Positions 29,404-41,787 of a stretch of 64,000 bases of DNA are shown here, piece by piece. Every line of letters begins with the position of its first letter. Position 1 is the first letter of the stretch. Origin of the DNA: Serratia sp. AKBS12 (GTDB taxonomy: Bacteria; Pseudomonadota; Gammaproteobacteria; Enterobacterales; Enterobacteriaceae); assembly GCF_024793895.1 (NCBI RefSeq), contig NZ_JANUSB010000016.1, positions 62,001 to 126,000 of the forward strand, written 5' to 3'. The notes beneath the pieces are model-generated. The model worked only from the letters and a program-made list of their open reading frames with translations. It did no database searches and had not been told where the DNA came from. The translations under genes were made by a program, and so were the position numbers.

Positions 29404-29811
29404 ATGACCAACGTATTCGCACTGTGCTGGAAATACCTGCGGGCCTTCGCTTTGATTTATATCTGCCTGTTTGCCGGCAATGCGATTTCCGCCCTTTTAC
29501 CCATCACCATTCCCGGCAGCATCATCGGCATGTTGCTGCTGTTTGCGCTGCTGGCATCACAACTGCTGCCGGCCAAATGGGTGCGTCCTGGCTGCAGCGT
29601 CTTTATCCGTTACATGGTATTGCTGTTTGTGCCGATTGGCGTCGGCGTCATGCAATACTATCGGCAGATTGTCGATCACCTGGCACCGCTGTTGGTATCC
29701 TGCCTGGTCAGTAGCGTGCTGGTACTGGTGGTGGTGGGTTATTCCTCCCACTATTTTCACCGCGACCGTAGCCCGGCTGCCGGCAAGTGCGACGCCAAGG
29801 AGGACAAATAA
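29404..29811 (+). CDS. yohJ: YohJ, CidA/LrgA-family membrane protein
   Basis: 135 residues with four membrane helices, starting [20 protein letters not shown]. The conserved segments [16 protein letters not shown] and [12 protein letters not shown] identify the CidA/LrgA (holin-like) family. Its TAATG stop-start overlap with yohK by one base indicates a translationally coupled pair. In E. coli, YohJ and YohK have been linked to 3-hydroxypropionate export, and Gram-positive relatives affect murein hydrolase activity. The order yohJ-yohK-cdd is conserved. Start chosen at ATG 29404 with AGGAAAG upstream. Confidence 0.94.
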   Translation: MTNVFALCWKYLRAFALIYICLFAGNAISALLPITIPGSIIGMLLLFALLASQLLPAKWVRPGCSVFIRYMVLLFVPIGVGVMQYYRQIVDHLAPLLVSCLVSSVLVLVVVGYSSHYFHRDRSPAAGKCDAKEDK

Positions 29812-30503
29812 TGGATAACATCTGGTGGTCGTTACCGTTAACGCTGGTGGTGTTTTACGCGGCACGGGCGCTGTCGCAGCGGCTGAAAATGCCACTGCTC
29901 AACCCGCTGCTGGTGTCGATGGCCATCATCATTCCTTTTCTGCTGTTCACCGGCATTCCTTATCAACGCTACTTTCAGGGCAGCAAAATACTGAACGACT
30001 TTTTGCAACCTGCGGTGGTGGCGCTGGCCTTTCCGCTGTATGAACAGATACACCAGATCCGCGCGCGCTGGAAATCGATCATTACCGTGTGCTTTATTGG
30101 CAGTCTGACCGCAATGATCAGCGGCGGCGCCATCGCGCTGTGGATGGGCGCTACGCCAGAAATCGTCGCGTCAATCCTGCCCAAATCGGTCACCACGCCG
30201 ATCGCCATGGCAACGGCGGAATCGATCGGCGGCATACCGACCATCAGCGCCGTCTGCGTGATTTTCGTCGGAATTTTCGGCGCAATCTTCGGCCATTCCA
30301 TCTTCAACCTAATGAGAATCAACACCAAATCGGCCCGTGGTCTGGCGATGGGCAGCGCATCACATGCCCTGGGGACCGCGCGTAGCGTAGAACTGGACTA
30401 TCAGGAAGGCGCATTTAGCTCACTGGCCTTGGTGATCTGCGGGATTATCACCTCGTTACTGGCGCCGTTGTTGTTCCCGCTGCTGTTGCACCTGTTTGCC
30501 TGA
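29811..30503 (+). CDS. yohK: YohK, CidB/LrgB-family membrane protein
   Basis: 230 residues, about seven membrane helices. The signature LPKSVTTPIAMATAESIGG and the later GLAMGSASHALGTARSVE are hallmarks of the LrgB family. ATG 29811 shares its A with the yohJ TAA stop, and an AAGGAGG ribosome site lies inside the end of yohJ. It forms a two-component export or holin-like system with YohJ. cdd follows after 236 bp with its own promoter. Confidence 0.94.
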   Translation: MDNIWWSLPLTLVVFYAARALSQRLKMPLLNPLLVSMAIIIPFLLFTGIPYQRYFQGSKILNDFLQPAVVALAFPLYEQIHQIRARWKSIITVCFIGSLTAMISGGAIALWMGATPEIVASILPKSVTTPIAMATAESIGGIPTISAVCVIFVGIFGAIFGHSIFNLMRINTKSARGLAMGSASHALGTARSVELDYQEGAFSSLALVICGIITSLLAPLLFPLLLHLFA

Positions 30504-30514
30504 GGCTAAAACTT

Positions 30515-30530
30515 GCGATATATCTCGCAA
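30515..30530. promoter_or_regulatory. CRP2-like site of the cdd promoter
   Basis: A perfect palindrome TGCGA-TATATC-TCGCA fits TGTGA-N6-TCACA with one symmetric substitution in each arm. Its centre is 49 bp upstream of the other CRP-like site and about -90 from the inferred cdd start. E. coli cdd also has two CRP sites near -41 and -91 with CytR binding between them. Confidence 0.5.
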
Positions 30531-30563
30531 TAATAATTTCCATTACATGAATTTCACCAATAA

Positions 30564-30606
30564 AGAGACATTAATCACACTTTATTGATGGCGAGCTGCC
30601 TAGAAT
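30564..30606 (+). promoter_or_regulatory. cdd promoter with class II CRP-like site
   Basis: AGAGA-CATTAA-TCACA (30564-30579) matches the CRP consensus at eight of ten positions. The hexamer TAGAAT (30601-30606) is a good -10 box. Taking the start at about 30613, the CRP centre falls at -41.5, the class II position, and the leader is about 127 nt. The spacing is measured; binding is inferred. Confidence 0.5.
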
Positions 30607-30739
30607 GCCCTATCCAATTAATTCGAGATTGCATTGCGGCGGCGGCCCGCCAAAGCCTGACACGTCAGGAGTGGCGCACACCACCAACGATGTGAATCGG
30701 TAACAGCGGCCTCCCCGTTAATCAATAGAGAGACCTATT

Positions 30740-31624
30740 ATGCATACGCGTTTTCACACCGCTTTCAGCCAATTGCCCGCTTCCTTGCAAAGCGCACTGC
30801 TGCCTTATATGGATGCGTCTGATTTCCCGGCGATGTTCGAAGCCAGCCAGGTTGAGACAATCAAGCAGCACAGCGGGCTGGATGATGATGCCCTGGCATT
30901 TGCCCTGCTGCCGCTGGCGGCAACCTGTTCCTTAACGCCGATCTCACATTTCAACGTTGGCGCCATCGCCCGTGGCGTCAGCGGCAATCTGTATTTTGGC
31001 GCCAATATGGAATTTCACGGCGCGCCGATGCAACAAACCATCCATGCCGAACAATGCGCAGTGACCCACGCCTGGCTGCGTGGCGAACGCTCACTGGTTT
31101 CCATCACCGTCAACTACACGCCATGTGGCCACTGCCGCCAGTTTATGAACGAGTTGAACAGCGGTGGTGAACTGCAAATCCGCCTGCCGGGGCGCGCTGC
31201 GGCAACGCTGGCAGATTATCTGCCGGATGCGTTTGGCCCGCGCGATCTGGCTATCAGCACCCTGTTGATGGATCGAGTGGATCATGGTTTCCAACTGCCG
31301 CTGCGCGATCCACTGGAGCAGGCCGCGCTGGATGCTGCCAACCGCAGCCATGCGCCCTACAGCAACGCCCACAGCGGCGTAGCGCTGGAAACCGCCGATG
31401 GCAAAATCCATGCGGGCCGCTATGCCGAAAACGCCGCCTTCAACCCAAGCCTGCCGCCGTTGCAAGCGGCGCTGGTGCTGTTAAACGTCTCCGGCGGCGA
31501 TTGCCTGCAAATCCGCCGCGCGGTGCTGGCGGAACCGCAGAGCCCCATATTCAGCCAATGGGATGCCACCCGTGCCACGCTGGCAGCGTTGGGATGCGAC
31601 GCGGTCAGCCGCATCACCTTCTGA
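30740..31624 (+). CDS. cdd: Cytidine deaminase
   Basis: 294 residues, the same as E. coli Cdd. The zinc and catalytic residues sit at the E. coli positions: H102 and E104 in TIHAEQCA, C129 and C132 in TPCGHC. The C-terminal half is the degenerate second domain of the enterobacterial dimeric enzyme. It deaminates cytidine and deoxycytidine to uridine in pyrimidine salvage, linking to udk nearby. The upstream region has two CRP-like sites with the spacing of the E. coli promoter. Confidence 0.97.
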   Translation: MHTRFHTAFSQLPASLQSALLPYMDASDFPAMFEASQVETIKQHSGLDDDALAFALLPLAATCSLTPISHFNVGAIARGVSGNLYFGANMEFHGAPMQQTIHAEQCAVTHAWLRGERSLVSITVNYTPCGHCRQFMNELNSGGELQIRLPGRAAATLADYLPDAFGPRDLAISTLLMDRVDHGFQLPLRDPLEQAALDAANRSHAPYSNAHSGVALETADGKIHAGRYAENAAFNPSLPPLQAALVLLNVSGGDCLQIRRAVLAEPQSPIFSQWDATRATLAALGCDAVSRITF

Positions 31625-31633
31625 CTTGTTTGA

Positions 31634-31655
31634 TGCGGAGCCGTTCGGCTCCGCA
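31634..31655. terminator. Hairpin after cdd
   Basis: Perfect nine-base arms (TGCGGAGCC and complement) with a GTTC loop lie ten bases past the cdd stop. No T-tract follows, so termination efficiency is uncertain. Confidence 0.6.
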
Positions 31656-31826
31656 ACTACCAGCCCCGCCCGCCAAATACAATGCCATTCATCTTCTAAA
31701 ACACTTTTTTTAGTTAAAAAATGATTTGAGCGTCGATAATTGCATCAATTTGCCTCATGATCCGATAACAATTGCTGTACATATTTTCCTTATCTTTTAG
31801 GATCACCAGTTATAAAAATTATCTGA

Positions 31827-33542
<1,716 letters not shown>

Positions 33543-33560
33543 TCTGTCGATAAAAGCAAC

Positions 33561-33586
33561 AGACCCGGCATGCCGGGTCTTTTTTT
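33561..33586 (+). terminator. Intrinsic terminator of maeA
   Basis: The 20-base perfect palindrome AGACCCGGCATGCCGGGTCT is followed by a run of T residues. Confidence 0.92.
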
Positions 33587-33701
33587 ATGGTTAAAAGCGC
33601 TGAAAAATGCGGCACCCCCGTGCTAGGCGCGGTGGACAGCTTGCGTCAGCCTGTCAGGTACAGTAGCCTTGATCCACCCTTTTTCAGATTTGTGCGCGTA
33701 A

Positions 33702-34457
<756 letters not shown>

Positions 34458-34484
34458 CCGCAGGCGCCTCATCGGTGCCGGGTA

Positions 34485-34520
34485 AACCACAACGGCCAGC
34501 AATTGCTGGCCGTTGTGGTT
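34485..34520. terminator. 36-bp perfect palindrome between sanA and mglC
   Basis: Sixteen-base arms (34485-34500 and 34505-34520) are exact complements around an AATT loop. It lies in the gap of two converging genes and should end transcription in both directions, although T-tracts are short. Confidence 0.85.
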
Positions 34521-34533
34521 ACTGCGCAATTAA

Positions 34534-35544
34534 TCACTTCTTCTTGGCGTACTTCAGCGAATCCAGCGCCACGGCGAAAATAATGATGCCGCCCTTGATA
34601 ATGTATTGCCAATACGGATTGACGCCGATATAGGTCAAACCGTAGTTGATAACGGTGAAAATTATGACCCCGGTCACCACCCCCAATACCGTACCGACAC
34701 CGCCGGCAAACGACACCCCGCCGACCACGCAGGCAGCAATGGCATCCAGCTCATACATAAAGCCCAGGTTATTGGTGGCACTGCCGATACGCCCGGCCTC
34801 CAGCATGCCGCCGAAGGCATAGAACACCCCGGACAAGGCATAAATCAGGATCAGGTTAAGCGGCACGTTAACGCCGGAGACTTTCGCCGCCTCGGGGTTA
34901 CCGCCGATGGCGAAGATGTTTTTGCCGAAGCGGGTCTTGTTCCACAGGATCCAGACAAAAACGATGGCGATCAGCGCATAGAAGGTGATGTACGACAGTT
35001 TGAAATCGCCGAACTTCAAGAAGCCCTGCGCAAAGGTGGAAAATCCGGGATCAAAGCCCGCCACCGGCGACGCGCCAACCGAATCGTAATACAGCGAGTT
35101 GATGCCGTAGACGATGATCATGGTGCCCAGGGTAGTAATGAATGGCGTCACGTTCAGGTAGGCAATAATCAGGCCATTGACCAGACCGATCAGCGCACCG
35201 ATGGCGCAGACCAGCAAAATCACCAATGGAATCGACCAGGTTTCCATCTGCGGAAACACCTTGTTGACGTTATCCATCGACTGCAGCAGCGTTGCTGCCA
35301 CCACCGCCGCCAGCCCCACCTGGCGACCGGCCGACAGATCGGTACCCTGGGTGACAATCAGCCCCGCCACGCCCAGGGCGATGATAATACGTACCGAAGA
35401 CTGGGTCAGGATATTGCTCAGGTTCATCAAGCTGAGAAAGGTCGGATCCTGAATAATGATGATTGCCAGTAAAACCAGCAACACCATATAGATGCCACCC
35501 TCTTTAAAATAGGTGAATAACGTTTTTTTGTTTAGCGCGCTCAT
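34534..35544 (-). CDS. mglC: Galactose/methyl-galactoside ABC permease MglC
   Basis: 336 residues, as in E. coli. About ten membrane helices occur; the BPD_transp_2 signature appears as EAAKVSGVNVPLNLILIYAL. GTDLSAGRQVGLAAVVAATL is also near-identical to E. coli. It forms the dimeric channel of the high-affinity galactose importer. It lies 12 bp after mglA and is the last gene of mglBAC. Confidence 0.96.
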   Translation of the reverse strand: MSALNKKTLFTYFKEGGIYMVLLVLLAIIIIQDPTFLSLMNLSNILTQSSVRIIIALGVAGLIVTQGTDLSAGRQVGLAAVVAATLLQSMDNVNKVFPQMETWSIPLVILLVCAIGALIGLVNGLIIAYLNVTPFITTLGTMIIVYGINSLYYDSVGASPVAGFDPGFSTFAQGFLKFGDFKLSYITFYALIAIVFVWILWNKTRFGKNIFAIGGNPEAAKVSGVNVPLNLILIYALSGVFYAFGGMLEAGRIGSATNNLGFMYELDAIAACVVGGVSFAGGVGTVLGVVTGVIIFTVINYGLTYIGVNPYWQYIIKGGIIIFAVALDSLKYAKKK

Positions 35545-35556
35545 AATTCGTTTCCC

Positions 35557-37065
35557 TTAAAGGTGCAAGGAGGCTAAGCGTAAGATTTCATTTTGCGAGG
35601 TCTGTTTGGTATTAACGATGCCCGCAACCTGACCATTACTCATCACCAATATTCTGTCGGTAATTCCCAAAAGCTCCGGCATTTCGGACGAGATGATAAT
35701 GATCCCCTTGCCCTTTTTCGCCAATTCGGTCATCAACTGATAAATTTCAAACTTTGCTCCAACGTCAATGCCGCGCGTCGGTTCGTCCAGCATCAATATT
35801 TCCGGCTGGGTCAGCAGCCAGCGGCCGATAATCACCTTCTGCTGATTTCCGCCAGACAGGGAACCGATATTGGTACGATGCCCCGGCGTTTTTACCCGCA
35901 TCGCATCGATTACCCACTGGGTATCGCTTTTCATGCGCGCATTATCCAGCAGGCCAATTTTATTTTTATAATTGCGAATATTGGAAATCAGCGAGTTAAA
36001 GCCGATATCCAGAAAAGCATAAATCCCGGTCGAACGTCGCTCCTCGGTTACCAAGGCAAATCCGTGATTGATCGCTTCGTTGGCACTGTGGTTATTAATC
36101 GCCTTGCCGTGCAGTTTGATGGTACCGCTCACTTTCTCGCGAATGCCGAACAGGGTTTCGACAATATCGGTACGCTTGGCGCCGACCAACCCGGCGATGC
36201 CCAGGATCTCGCCCTGGTGCAAATCAAACGACACGTCACGGATCGACGGCTGGCGCAGTGAAGTCAGATTCTTCACCTGTAAAATCACCTCTCCCGGCGT
36301 ATTCTGGCGATCGGGAAAACGCTGGCTCAGTGAACGTCCGACCATCATGGCGATGATCTTGTCCATATCCAGCCCTTCCAGCGGTTGGGTGGCAATCCAT
36401 TGGCCGTCACGCAGGATGGTTATTTCGTCGCACAGCTGGAATATCTCTTCCATCTTGTGGGAGATATACACGATGCCACAGCCACGCTGTTTCAATTTAC
36501 GGATAATGGTGAATAAATGATTGACCTCTTTTTCGGTTAATGACGAAGTCGGCTCATCCATAATCACTATTTTGGCGTCATAGGAAAATGCCTTGGCAAT
36601 TTCAATCATCTGCATTTGCGACACCGACAGCGTACCGACCTTGGCACGCGGATCAATATCAATATCCAGTTCGTCGAAAATGCTTTTGGTATCCTGGTAC
36701 ATCTTGTGCTGATCGACAAACAGCCCCTTGGTGGGGTAACGCCCCAACCACATGTTGTCCATGACGGTACGCTGCAATACCAGGTTCAATTCCTGATGTA
36801 CCATGGAAACGCCATGTTCCAGCGCTTCTTTGGAACTTTTAAAATCGACTTCTTTCCCCTGAAAAACAATGCTGCCCGAATCTTTTTTATAAATACCAAA
36901 CAGACATTTTAATAACGTCGATTTACCGGCACCGTTTTCTCCCATTAATGCATGAATGGAGTGTGGGCGAACGCGTAAATTGACATTATCCAATGCCTTG
37001 ACGCCGGGAAATGACTTATTGACATCGGTCATTTCCAGCAGATATTCGCGAGAACTGTCGGCCAT
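35557..37065 (-). CDS. mglA: Galactose/methyl-galactoside ABC ATPase MglA
   Basis: 502 residues (E. coli 506) with two fused ABC domains. The first has [11 protein letters not shown] (Walker A), [14 protein letters not shown] (signature region) and [12 protein letters not shown]. The second has degenerate [13 protein letters not shown] in place of Walker A, with an intact [15 protein letters not shown] and [14 protein letters not shown]; this asymmetry is normal for sugar ABC proteins of this class. It powers galactose import. A long stem-loop separates it from mglB. Confidence 0.97.
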   Translation of the reverse strand: MADSSREYLLEMTDVNKSFPGVKALDNVNLRVRPHSIHALMGENGAGKSTLLKCLFGIYKKDSGSIVFQGKEVDFKSSKEALEHGVSMVHQELNLVLQRTVMDNMWLGRYPTKGLFVDQHKMYQDTKSIFDELDIDIDPRAKVGTLSVSQMQMIEIAKAFSYDAKIVIMDEPTSSLTEKEVNHLFTIIRKLKQRGCGIVYISHKMEEIFQLCDEITILRDGQWIATQPLEGLDMDKIIAMMVGRSLSQRFPDRQNTPGEVILQVKNLTSLRQPSIRDVSFDLHQGEILGIAGLVGAKRTDIVETLFGIREKVSGTIKLHGKAINNHSANEAINHGFALVTEERRSTGIYAFLDIGFNSLISNIRNYKNKIGLLDNARMKSDTQWVIDAMRVKTPGHRTNIGSLSGGNQQKVIIGRWLLTQPEILMLDEPTRGIDVGAKFEIYQLMTELAKKGKGIIIISSEMPELLGITDRILVMSNGQVAGIVNTKQTSQNEILRLASLHL

Positions 37066-37088
37066 AGATATACCTTAATGTACTGAAA

Positions 37089-37141
37089 TTCCCCGCCGCA
37101 CGGCCAACTGGTGTTGGCGTCGGGTCGCCGCCGGCGGGGAA
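37089..37141 (-). repeat. Nested stem-loop between mglB and mglA
   Basis: The outer arms TTCCCCGCCG (37089-37098) and 37132-37141 are exact complements, and an inner stem GCCAAC/GTTGGC (37103-37108 and 37113-37118) sits inside. Such structures downstream of a binding-protein gene protect its mRNA and reduce read-through, giving excess MglB over MglA and MglC. Function is inferred. Confidence 0.7.
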
Positions 37142-37227
37142 CGATAGTCTCTACCCGTGCTCGTTTGCGCGGCATCCCGGGCCTGGCCGATCGATGCAAC
37201 GCAAATAAGCCCGGGTATAACCGAAGT

Positions 37228-38217
37228 TTATTTAACGAATTGTGACAGGTTGTCTTTATCTACGCCGACGTAAGGAATACGCACCACTTTATTGTCGATC
37301 TTGTAATTGGTGCCTTCAGCGGCCGGTTTGCCCGCTGCCAGATTCTTCGCCAATGCAAAGGTGGCTTTCGCCTGGTTGTCGGCGTCGTTCAGCACGGTAC
37401 CGGCCATCGCGCCCGATTTCACCAACGCCAGCGCTTCTGGCAGCGCATCCACGCCGAACACCGGAATAGCCGACTTGTTATGCGCCTTCAGCGCTTCAAT
37501 GGCGCCCATTGCCATGGCATCGTTGTTGGCGATGACCACTTCAATCTTGCTGGCGTTCGGGCCTGACATCCAGGCATCCACCTTGTCTTTCGCCTGGGCG
37601 GTATCCCACATTGCGGTGTCCATCTGCAGCTGCTGGGTTTTAATACCCTTTTCATTCAGCGTCTTCACCACGTAGGTAGTACGCGCTTCGGCATCCGGGT
37701 GACCCGGCTCGCCTTTCAGCAACACGTATTGAATTTGGCCGTCTTTGTTCAGATCCCAGTTCGGATTGGCCTGCCAGTGCTTGGCAATCAGCTCACCCTG
37801 AATAACGCCGGATTCTTTGGAGTCGGTGCCGACATAATAGGCTTTGTCATAGCTGTCGAGCGCCTTGCGCGAAGGTTCCTTATTGTAAAACACCACGGGA
37901 ATGTCGTTGGCACGCGCCTTGTCAATCACCACCGGCGCCGCAGCCGGGTCAACCAGGTTGATCGCCAGCGCTTTAACCCCCTTGGCAATCAGCACATCGA
38001 TCTGATCGTTTTGCTTGGATTGGTCATTCTGCGAATCATTCATCAGCAAGGTGATATCCGGCGCCGCCTTGGCATCTTTTTCCAGCGCCTTGCGCACTAC
38101 CGACATGAAGTTGTCATCGTATTTGTAAACGGTAACGCCAATGCGGGTATCTGCGTGCGCAGCGCCAAACATCATGCTGGCAGCCAGCGTGGCCAGGGTG
38201 AAAACCTTCTTATTCAT
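37228..38217 (-). CDS. mglB: Periplasmic galactose/glucose-binding protein MglB
   Basis: 329 residues from ATG 38217, where the signal peptide starts [20 protein letters not shown] and cleavage is expected after AHA at residue 22. The frame is open 18 codons upstream without a matching start. The mature protein starts [16 protein letters not shown] and contains the calcium loop DLNKDGQIQ. It binds D-galactose and D-glucose for the Mgl importer and for Trg chemotaxis. Expression is expected from a CRP- and GalS-controlled promoter about 175 nt upstream. Confidence 0.97.
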   Translation of the reverse strand: MNKKVFTLATLAASMMFGAAHADTRIGVTVYKYDDNFMSVVRKALEKDAKAAPDITLLMNDSQNDQSKQNDQIDVLIAKGVKALAINLVDPAAAPVVIDKARANDIPVVFYNKEPSRKALDSYDKAYYVGTDSKESGVIQGELIAKHWQANPNWDLNKDGQIQYVLLKGEPGHPDAEARTTYVVKTLNEKGIKTQQLQMDTAMWDTAQAKDKVDAWMSGPNASKIEVVIANNDAMAMGAIEALKAHNKSAIPVFGVDALPEALALVKSGAMAGTVLNDADNQAKATFALAKNLAAGKPAAEGTNYKIDNKVVRIPYVGVDKDNLSQFVK

Positions 38218-38398
38218 TGTGTGTCTCCGGTTTATAGAGGGTCGTTCTCGATGTAATAAACCAGGTTTCACGGCGTGCGCACACGACCGAGCCTGGCAGG
38301 ATCCCTGTCATCCTTGAATCATGTTATTCCTGAAAATGCTGTGTCAGCGCGCGGTTAAATAATCGGTGGCAAGAGCCTTTGCGCCGGAAAACGCCTAG

Positions 38399-38459
38399 AG
38401 CATAAACGGCACTATGTTAATAATCTGTGAATTTTCTCACAGATTGAAAACGGTTACAC
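38399..38459 (-). promoter_or_regulatory. mgl promoter: -10 box, CRP site and Gal operator
   Basis: A perfect CRP palindrome TGTGA-ATTTTC-TCACA occupies 38426-38441. A Gal operator TTGAAAACGGTTACAC (38444-38459) matches GTGNAANCGNTTNCAC at 11 of 12 fixed positions. On the minus strand TATGCT (38404-38399) lies where the -10 box must be if CRP acts at -41.5. The start would be near 38392, with the Gal operator centred near -59.5. Confidence 0.8.
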
Positions 38460-38471
38460 AAGATTAAATGT

Positions 38472-39509
38472 TCAGAGAGTGACCACCGCCTCACTTTGCC
38501 ACGGCGCCACCGAATGGCGTCGTACCAGCGTCGGCATGAACAGATGGCTGGCCTGGATTTCCAACTGCCCGGCTGCGCCCTTGAGCGCCAGCTCGGCCGC
38601 CAGAGTAGCCATGGATACAATGGGATAGCGTACGGTAGTGAGTTTGGGACTGGTGTAACGCGCAATCGGTATATCATCAAAACCGATCAGCGAAAATTGC
38701 TGCGGCACCGTGATACCGTTTTCTTTTAGCACCGCCATGGCGCCGGCGGCCATCGCGTCATTGTAGGCGAACACTGCGCTTAGACGCAGATTGCGCCCCA
38801 GCAGCTCGACCATCCCCGCTTCGCCGCCCTGCAAGTCCGGAGTATTAAAGGCGCTCCAGCTTTCCGCCACCTGCACTCCCGCTGCCGTCATGGCCTGCAG
38901 ATATCCCTGCTGGCGGAGCGGGCCGTCTTCGATGCCGTGGTTGGAGCCCAGATAGCCGATACGCCGATGCCCTTGCGACAATAGCAGCCGCAGCGCCATT
39001 TCCGCGCCGCAGACGTTGGCCAGCCCTACGCAACGGTGCTCGTAGCCGGCAACGATACGGTTAATCAGTACCATACCCGGCACCTGGTCCATAAACGCCG
39101 CCAGTTCGTCGTCACCCAGCGCTTTTGCATGCACTATCAGCGCATTGCAACGCTGGCGCAGCAAGACTTCGATGGCATGTCGCTCTTTTTCCGCCTGATG
39201 GTAACTGTTGCCGATCAGCAAATATTTGTGATGCTGCTGCGCCACGGTGTCAACCGCTTTCACCAGCGCGCCGAAGAACGGATCCGACACGTCCATCACC
39301 ACCACGCCAATGGTTTCGCTATTCTGCGTCGCCAGCGCCTGCGCATTGGCATTCGGCCGATAACCCAACGCGGCTGCCGCCTGCAATACTCGCTCGCGGG
39401 TCTGTGGGCTGGCCACGGCGCTGTTATTTAATACGCGAGAAACGGTCGCCACTGAAACGCCGGCGCGTTTGGCAACGTCGCGAATAGTGATGAGATGGGT
39501 TGGGTGCAT
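38472..39509 (-). CDS. galS: Galactose isorepressor GalS (LacI family)
   Basis: 345 residues. The N-terminal helix-turn-helix reads [20 protein letters not shown], and the shared hinge and core are much like E. coli Gal[40 protein letters not shown] and [18 protein letters not shown]. It represses mglBAC and itself, relieved by galactose. The start includes five extra residues (MHPTH) compared with E. coli; no better start is present. GalR is the close alternative, but linkage to mgl and overall similarity favour GalS. Confidence 0.94.
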   Translation of the reverse strand: MHPTHLITIRDVAKRAGVSVATVSRVLNNSAVASPQTRERVLQAAAALGYRPNANAQALATQNSETIGVVVMDVSDPFFGALVKAVDTVAQQHHKYLLIGNSYHQAEKERHAIEVLLRQRCNALIVHAKALGDDELAAFMDQVPGMVLINRIVAGYEHRCVGLANVCGAEMALRLLLSQGHRRIGYLGSNHGIEDGPLRQQGYLQAMTAAGVQVAESWSAFNTPDLQGGEAGMVELLGRNLRLSAVFAYNDAMAAGAMAVLKENGITVPQQFSLIGFDDIPIARYTSPKLTTVRYPIVSMATLAAELALKGAAGQLEIQASHLFMPTLVRRHSVAPWQSEAVVTL

Positions 39510-39546
39510 CGAGGATCCTGGTTCGGGGTAATCAACGTGTGGCGCT

Positions 39547-39608
39547 ATCCTACCCCGAGCCCCGCTTTCCCTACGCGAATTGCGTCACATAAAAGAAAAC
39601 GTTTACAT
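39547..39608 (-). promoter_or_regulatory. galS promoter: -10 box, CRP-like site and Gal operator
   Basis: A Gal operator-like AAGAAAACGTTTACAT (39593-39608) matches 9 of 12 fixed positions, and CGCGA-ATTGCG-TCACA (39574-39589) is a CRP-like site with eight of ten matches. TAGGAT (39552-39547, minus strand) lies at the -10 position expected for CRP at -41.5. The operator is then near -60.5. The same geometry recurs at mgl, which supports autoregulation of galS. Confidence 0.6.
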
Positions 39609-39630
39609 ACATTTTTTTAACTTAGGCGAC

Positions 39631-40818
39631 TTAAATCTCGCTTTGTCGCCGGCGATCGTTGTTACCCGCGCCCAGGGCAGTCAATTTACGCCATAACCAT
39701 TCCATCGGTCCCTGGGTAAAATAGCGCAGCCACAGGGTGGAAAACACCAGATTGACTACCCATACCAACGGCACCAGCGCCAGCAGCTGCAGGCGATCAA
39801 ACTGCTGATACCAGCCGAAGCGGTAGAATAGCGTGGTGCACACCAGCGTTTGCAGCAGGTAGTTACTGAGTGCCATACGGCCTACCTGCGTCAGCCAACG
39901 GCCAACCGGCAGCCGCGCCAGCTGTGGCCAGAAACCGTAACACAATGCCAGATAACCCATCGCCTGCAACGGCGCACCCAGCTCGCGTGGCACCTGCAGC
40001 AGAAAGCCGCTCCAGCGGTAATCCCACTGCATATGCCATTGCAGCGCCACTGCGGGCAGCTGAATCATCAGCGCCAGCGGTATCAGCCAGGCGGCCTGTC
40101 GCCGGTAATACCCCGGCGAGAAATGGCCACGCAGCCAACCGCTGCGCATCAGGCCCGCGCCAAACAGCATCATGCCGGCCAATTCCCAACCGTACTGCGC
40201 ACCAATCGCCAACAGGCTGGAAGAGAGTAGATCAACACGATTACGCCAGGCCTCCATACCGCCCTGCAACTTCCAGAACTGCTCATATTGCAAAACCGCC
40301 GGGCCGGGTTGCCAAAAGCTGCCGGGCTCTGGGTGGCTGATAACCCCCAGCAGCAGCAACACAGCAACGCCGATCAGATACAGCACCACACCGGTTTTCA
40401 GCAGCGTAAAGGTATCTTTCGCCTCACGGATCATACGCCAGCACACCAGGCCGATCAGACCATAAGCCAGCAAGATATCACCGTCCCACAGGAAAATGGC
40501 GTGCCCCAGGCCAAACAGCACCAACCAGCTTAAACGCGCGCGCATCCAACCCTTGCCGCGGTGCAGCAACAGCTGCAAGCCGGCACCAAACAGCAGCGCA
40601 AACATCGCCAGAAACTTGGCCTGTGCCAGCAGATCCAGCAGCGCCCAGGTCCAGGCGTCACGGAGTGCCGGCAGCCCGGCATAGGCCGGGTTGAGATAGG
40701 CCGCCTTCGGCAAGCCAAAGGCGCTGATATTCAGCAGCAGAATGCCGAGAATGGCGATACCGCGTACACAATCCAGGGTTGCGATACGCGGCAAGGAGGC
40801 TGTCGATTGGTTATTCAT
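39631..40818 (-). CDS. yeiB: YeiB, DUF418-family inner-membrane protein
   Basis: 395 residues, about ten membrane helices. RIATLDCVRGIAILGILLLN is the family start, and GRMALSNYLLQTLVCTTLFY belongs to the C-terminal DUF418 domain. The fold is related to acyltransferase-3 and DUF1624 proteins, but no substrate is known. Its position between folE and galS is conserved with E. coli. A terminator separates it from folE. Confidence 0.92.
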   Translation of the reverse strand: MNNQSTASLPRIATLDCVRGIAILGILLLNISAFGLPKAAYLNPAYAGLPALRDAWTWALLDLLAQAKFLAMFALLFGAGLQLLLHRGKGWMRARLSWLVLFGLGHAIFLWDGDILLAYGLIGLVCWRMIREAKDTFTLLKTGVVLYLIGVAVLLLLGVISHPEPGSFWQPGPAVLQYEQFWKLQGGMEAWRNRVDLLSSSLLAIGAQYGWELAGMMLFGAGLMRSGWLRGHFSPGYYRRQAAWLIPLALMIQLPAVALQWHMQWDYRWSGFLLQVPRELGAPLQAMGYLALCYGFWPQLARLPVGRWLTQVGRMALSNYLLQTLVCTTLFYRFGWYQQFDRLQLLALVPLVWVVNLVFSTLWLRYFTQGPMEWLWRKLTALGAGNNDRRRQSEI

Positions 40819-40842
40819 CTGTTTCGCCGTATTTCGCTCATT

Positions 40843-40864
40843 AAAAAGGCGCCCGCAGGCGCCT
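40843..40864 (-). terminator. Intrinsic terminator of folE
   Basis: On the minus strand AGGCGCC (40864-40858) pairs with GGCGCCT (40853-40847) around a four-base loop and ends in a run of T residues. It lies between folE and yeiB. Confidence 0.82.
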
Positions 40865-40884
40865 GTCGCTTAACGCTTTAACCC

Positions 40885-41550
40885 TTACCCCTGATGATGG
40901 CGTACCGCACGCAGGAATTCCTGACGGGTATTCTGGCTGGACTTGAACAGCCCGCCCAACGAGGTGGTGGTCGTGGCGCTGGTCGCATCGCGGATACCGC
41001 GCGCCTTGACACAATAATGGACCGCATCGATAGAAACCGCCACATTATTGGTGCCCAGCAGCGTTTGCAAAGCCACCAGGATTTGCTGCGTCAAACGCTC
41101 CTGCACCTGAGGGCGCTGGGCAAAGAACTGCACGATACGGTTGATTTTTGACAGGCCAATCACCGCATCCTTTGGAATATAAGCCACGGTGGCTTTGCCG
41201 TCGATGGTGACGAAGTGGTGTTCGCAGGTGCTGGTCAGCGTGATATCACGCACCGTCACCATTTCATCTACCTTCATTTTATTTTCAATGACGGTAATTT
41301 TAGGGAAGTTGGCGTAATCCAGGCCGGAGAAAATCTCGTCGACGTACATTTTGGCGATACGATGAGGAGTTTCCGCCAGGCTGTCGTCGGTCAGATCGAG
41401 GTTCAGCAGTTGCATGATTTCCGTCATGTGCTCCTGAATGCGACGCTTGCGCGTTTCACGATCCAGCATTTCGCCGCGTAACGGGGTTTCCAGACCGCGC
41501 GATTCCAGCGCGGCGTGAACCAACGCCGCTTCTTTACTTAATGTCGTCAT
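40885..41550 (-). CDS. folE: GTP cyclohydrolase I
   Basis: 221 residues (E. coli FolE 222). The zinc ligands are in [13 protein letters not shown] and in [11 protein letters not shown], and [20 protein letters not shown] is the conserved central region. It converts GTP to dihydroneopterin triphosphate, the first step of folate synthesis, as a decamer. It is preceded by a 237-bp gap with no gene and no operator I can identify, and followed by an intrinsic terminator. Confidence 0.97.
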   Translation of the reverse strand: MTTLSKEAALVHAALESRGLETPLRGEMLDRETRKRRIQEHMTEIMQLLNLDLTDDSLAETPHRIAKMYVDEIFSGLDYANFPKITVIENKMKVDEMVTVRDITLTSTCEHHFVTIDGKATVAYIPKDAVIGLSKINRIVQFFAQRPQVQERLTQQILVALQTLLGTNNVAVSIDAVHYCVKARGIRDATSATTTTSLGGLFKSSQNTRQEFLRAVRHHQG

Positions 41551-41787
41551 TTTGTGTGTGTCTCCAGCAGGCTACCCTGATTACCCGTCCAGACTGTTGC
41601 CGTAACGTTGAATGATGGAGCAGGGATTGATTCTTGTATCCGACCGACATTTACCGCCAACGGCGTGAAGCCGATCAAGATTTTGCCCACTGTAAATGAG
41701 AGTGAGTCGTTTATCCAGTGATTGTGTTTCAACCAGCCGTGAAAAATCCGCATATAGCACGATCGGGTCAGTCGCGTATTTTTGTTG

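Noticed and set aside
40854-41787. A riboswitch or known operator upstream of folE
   Set aside because: The 237-bp gap 41551-41787 has no aptamer-like conserved core or operator I can name; only short unremarkable repeats.
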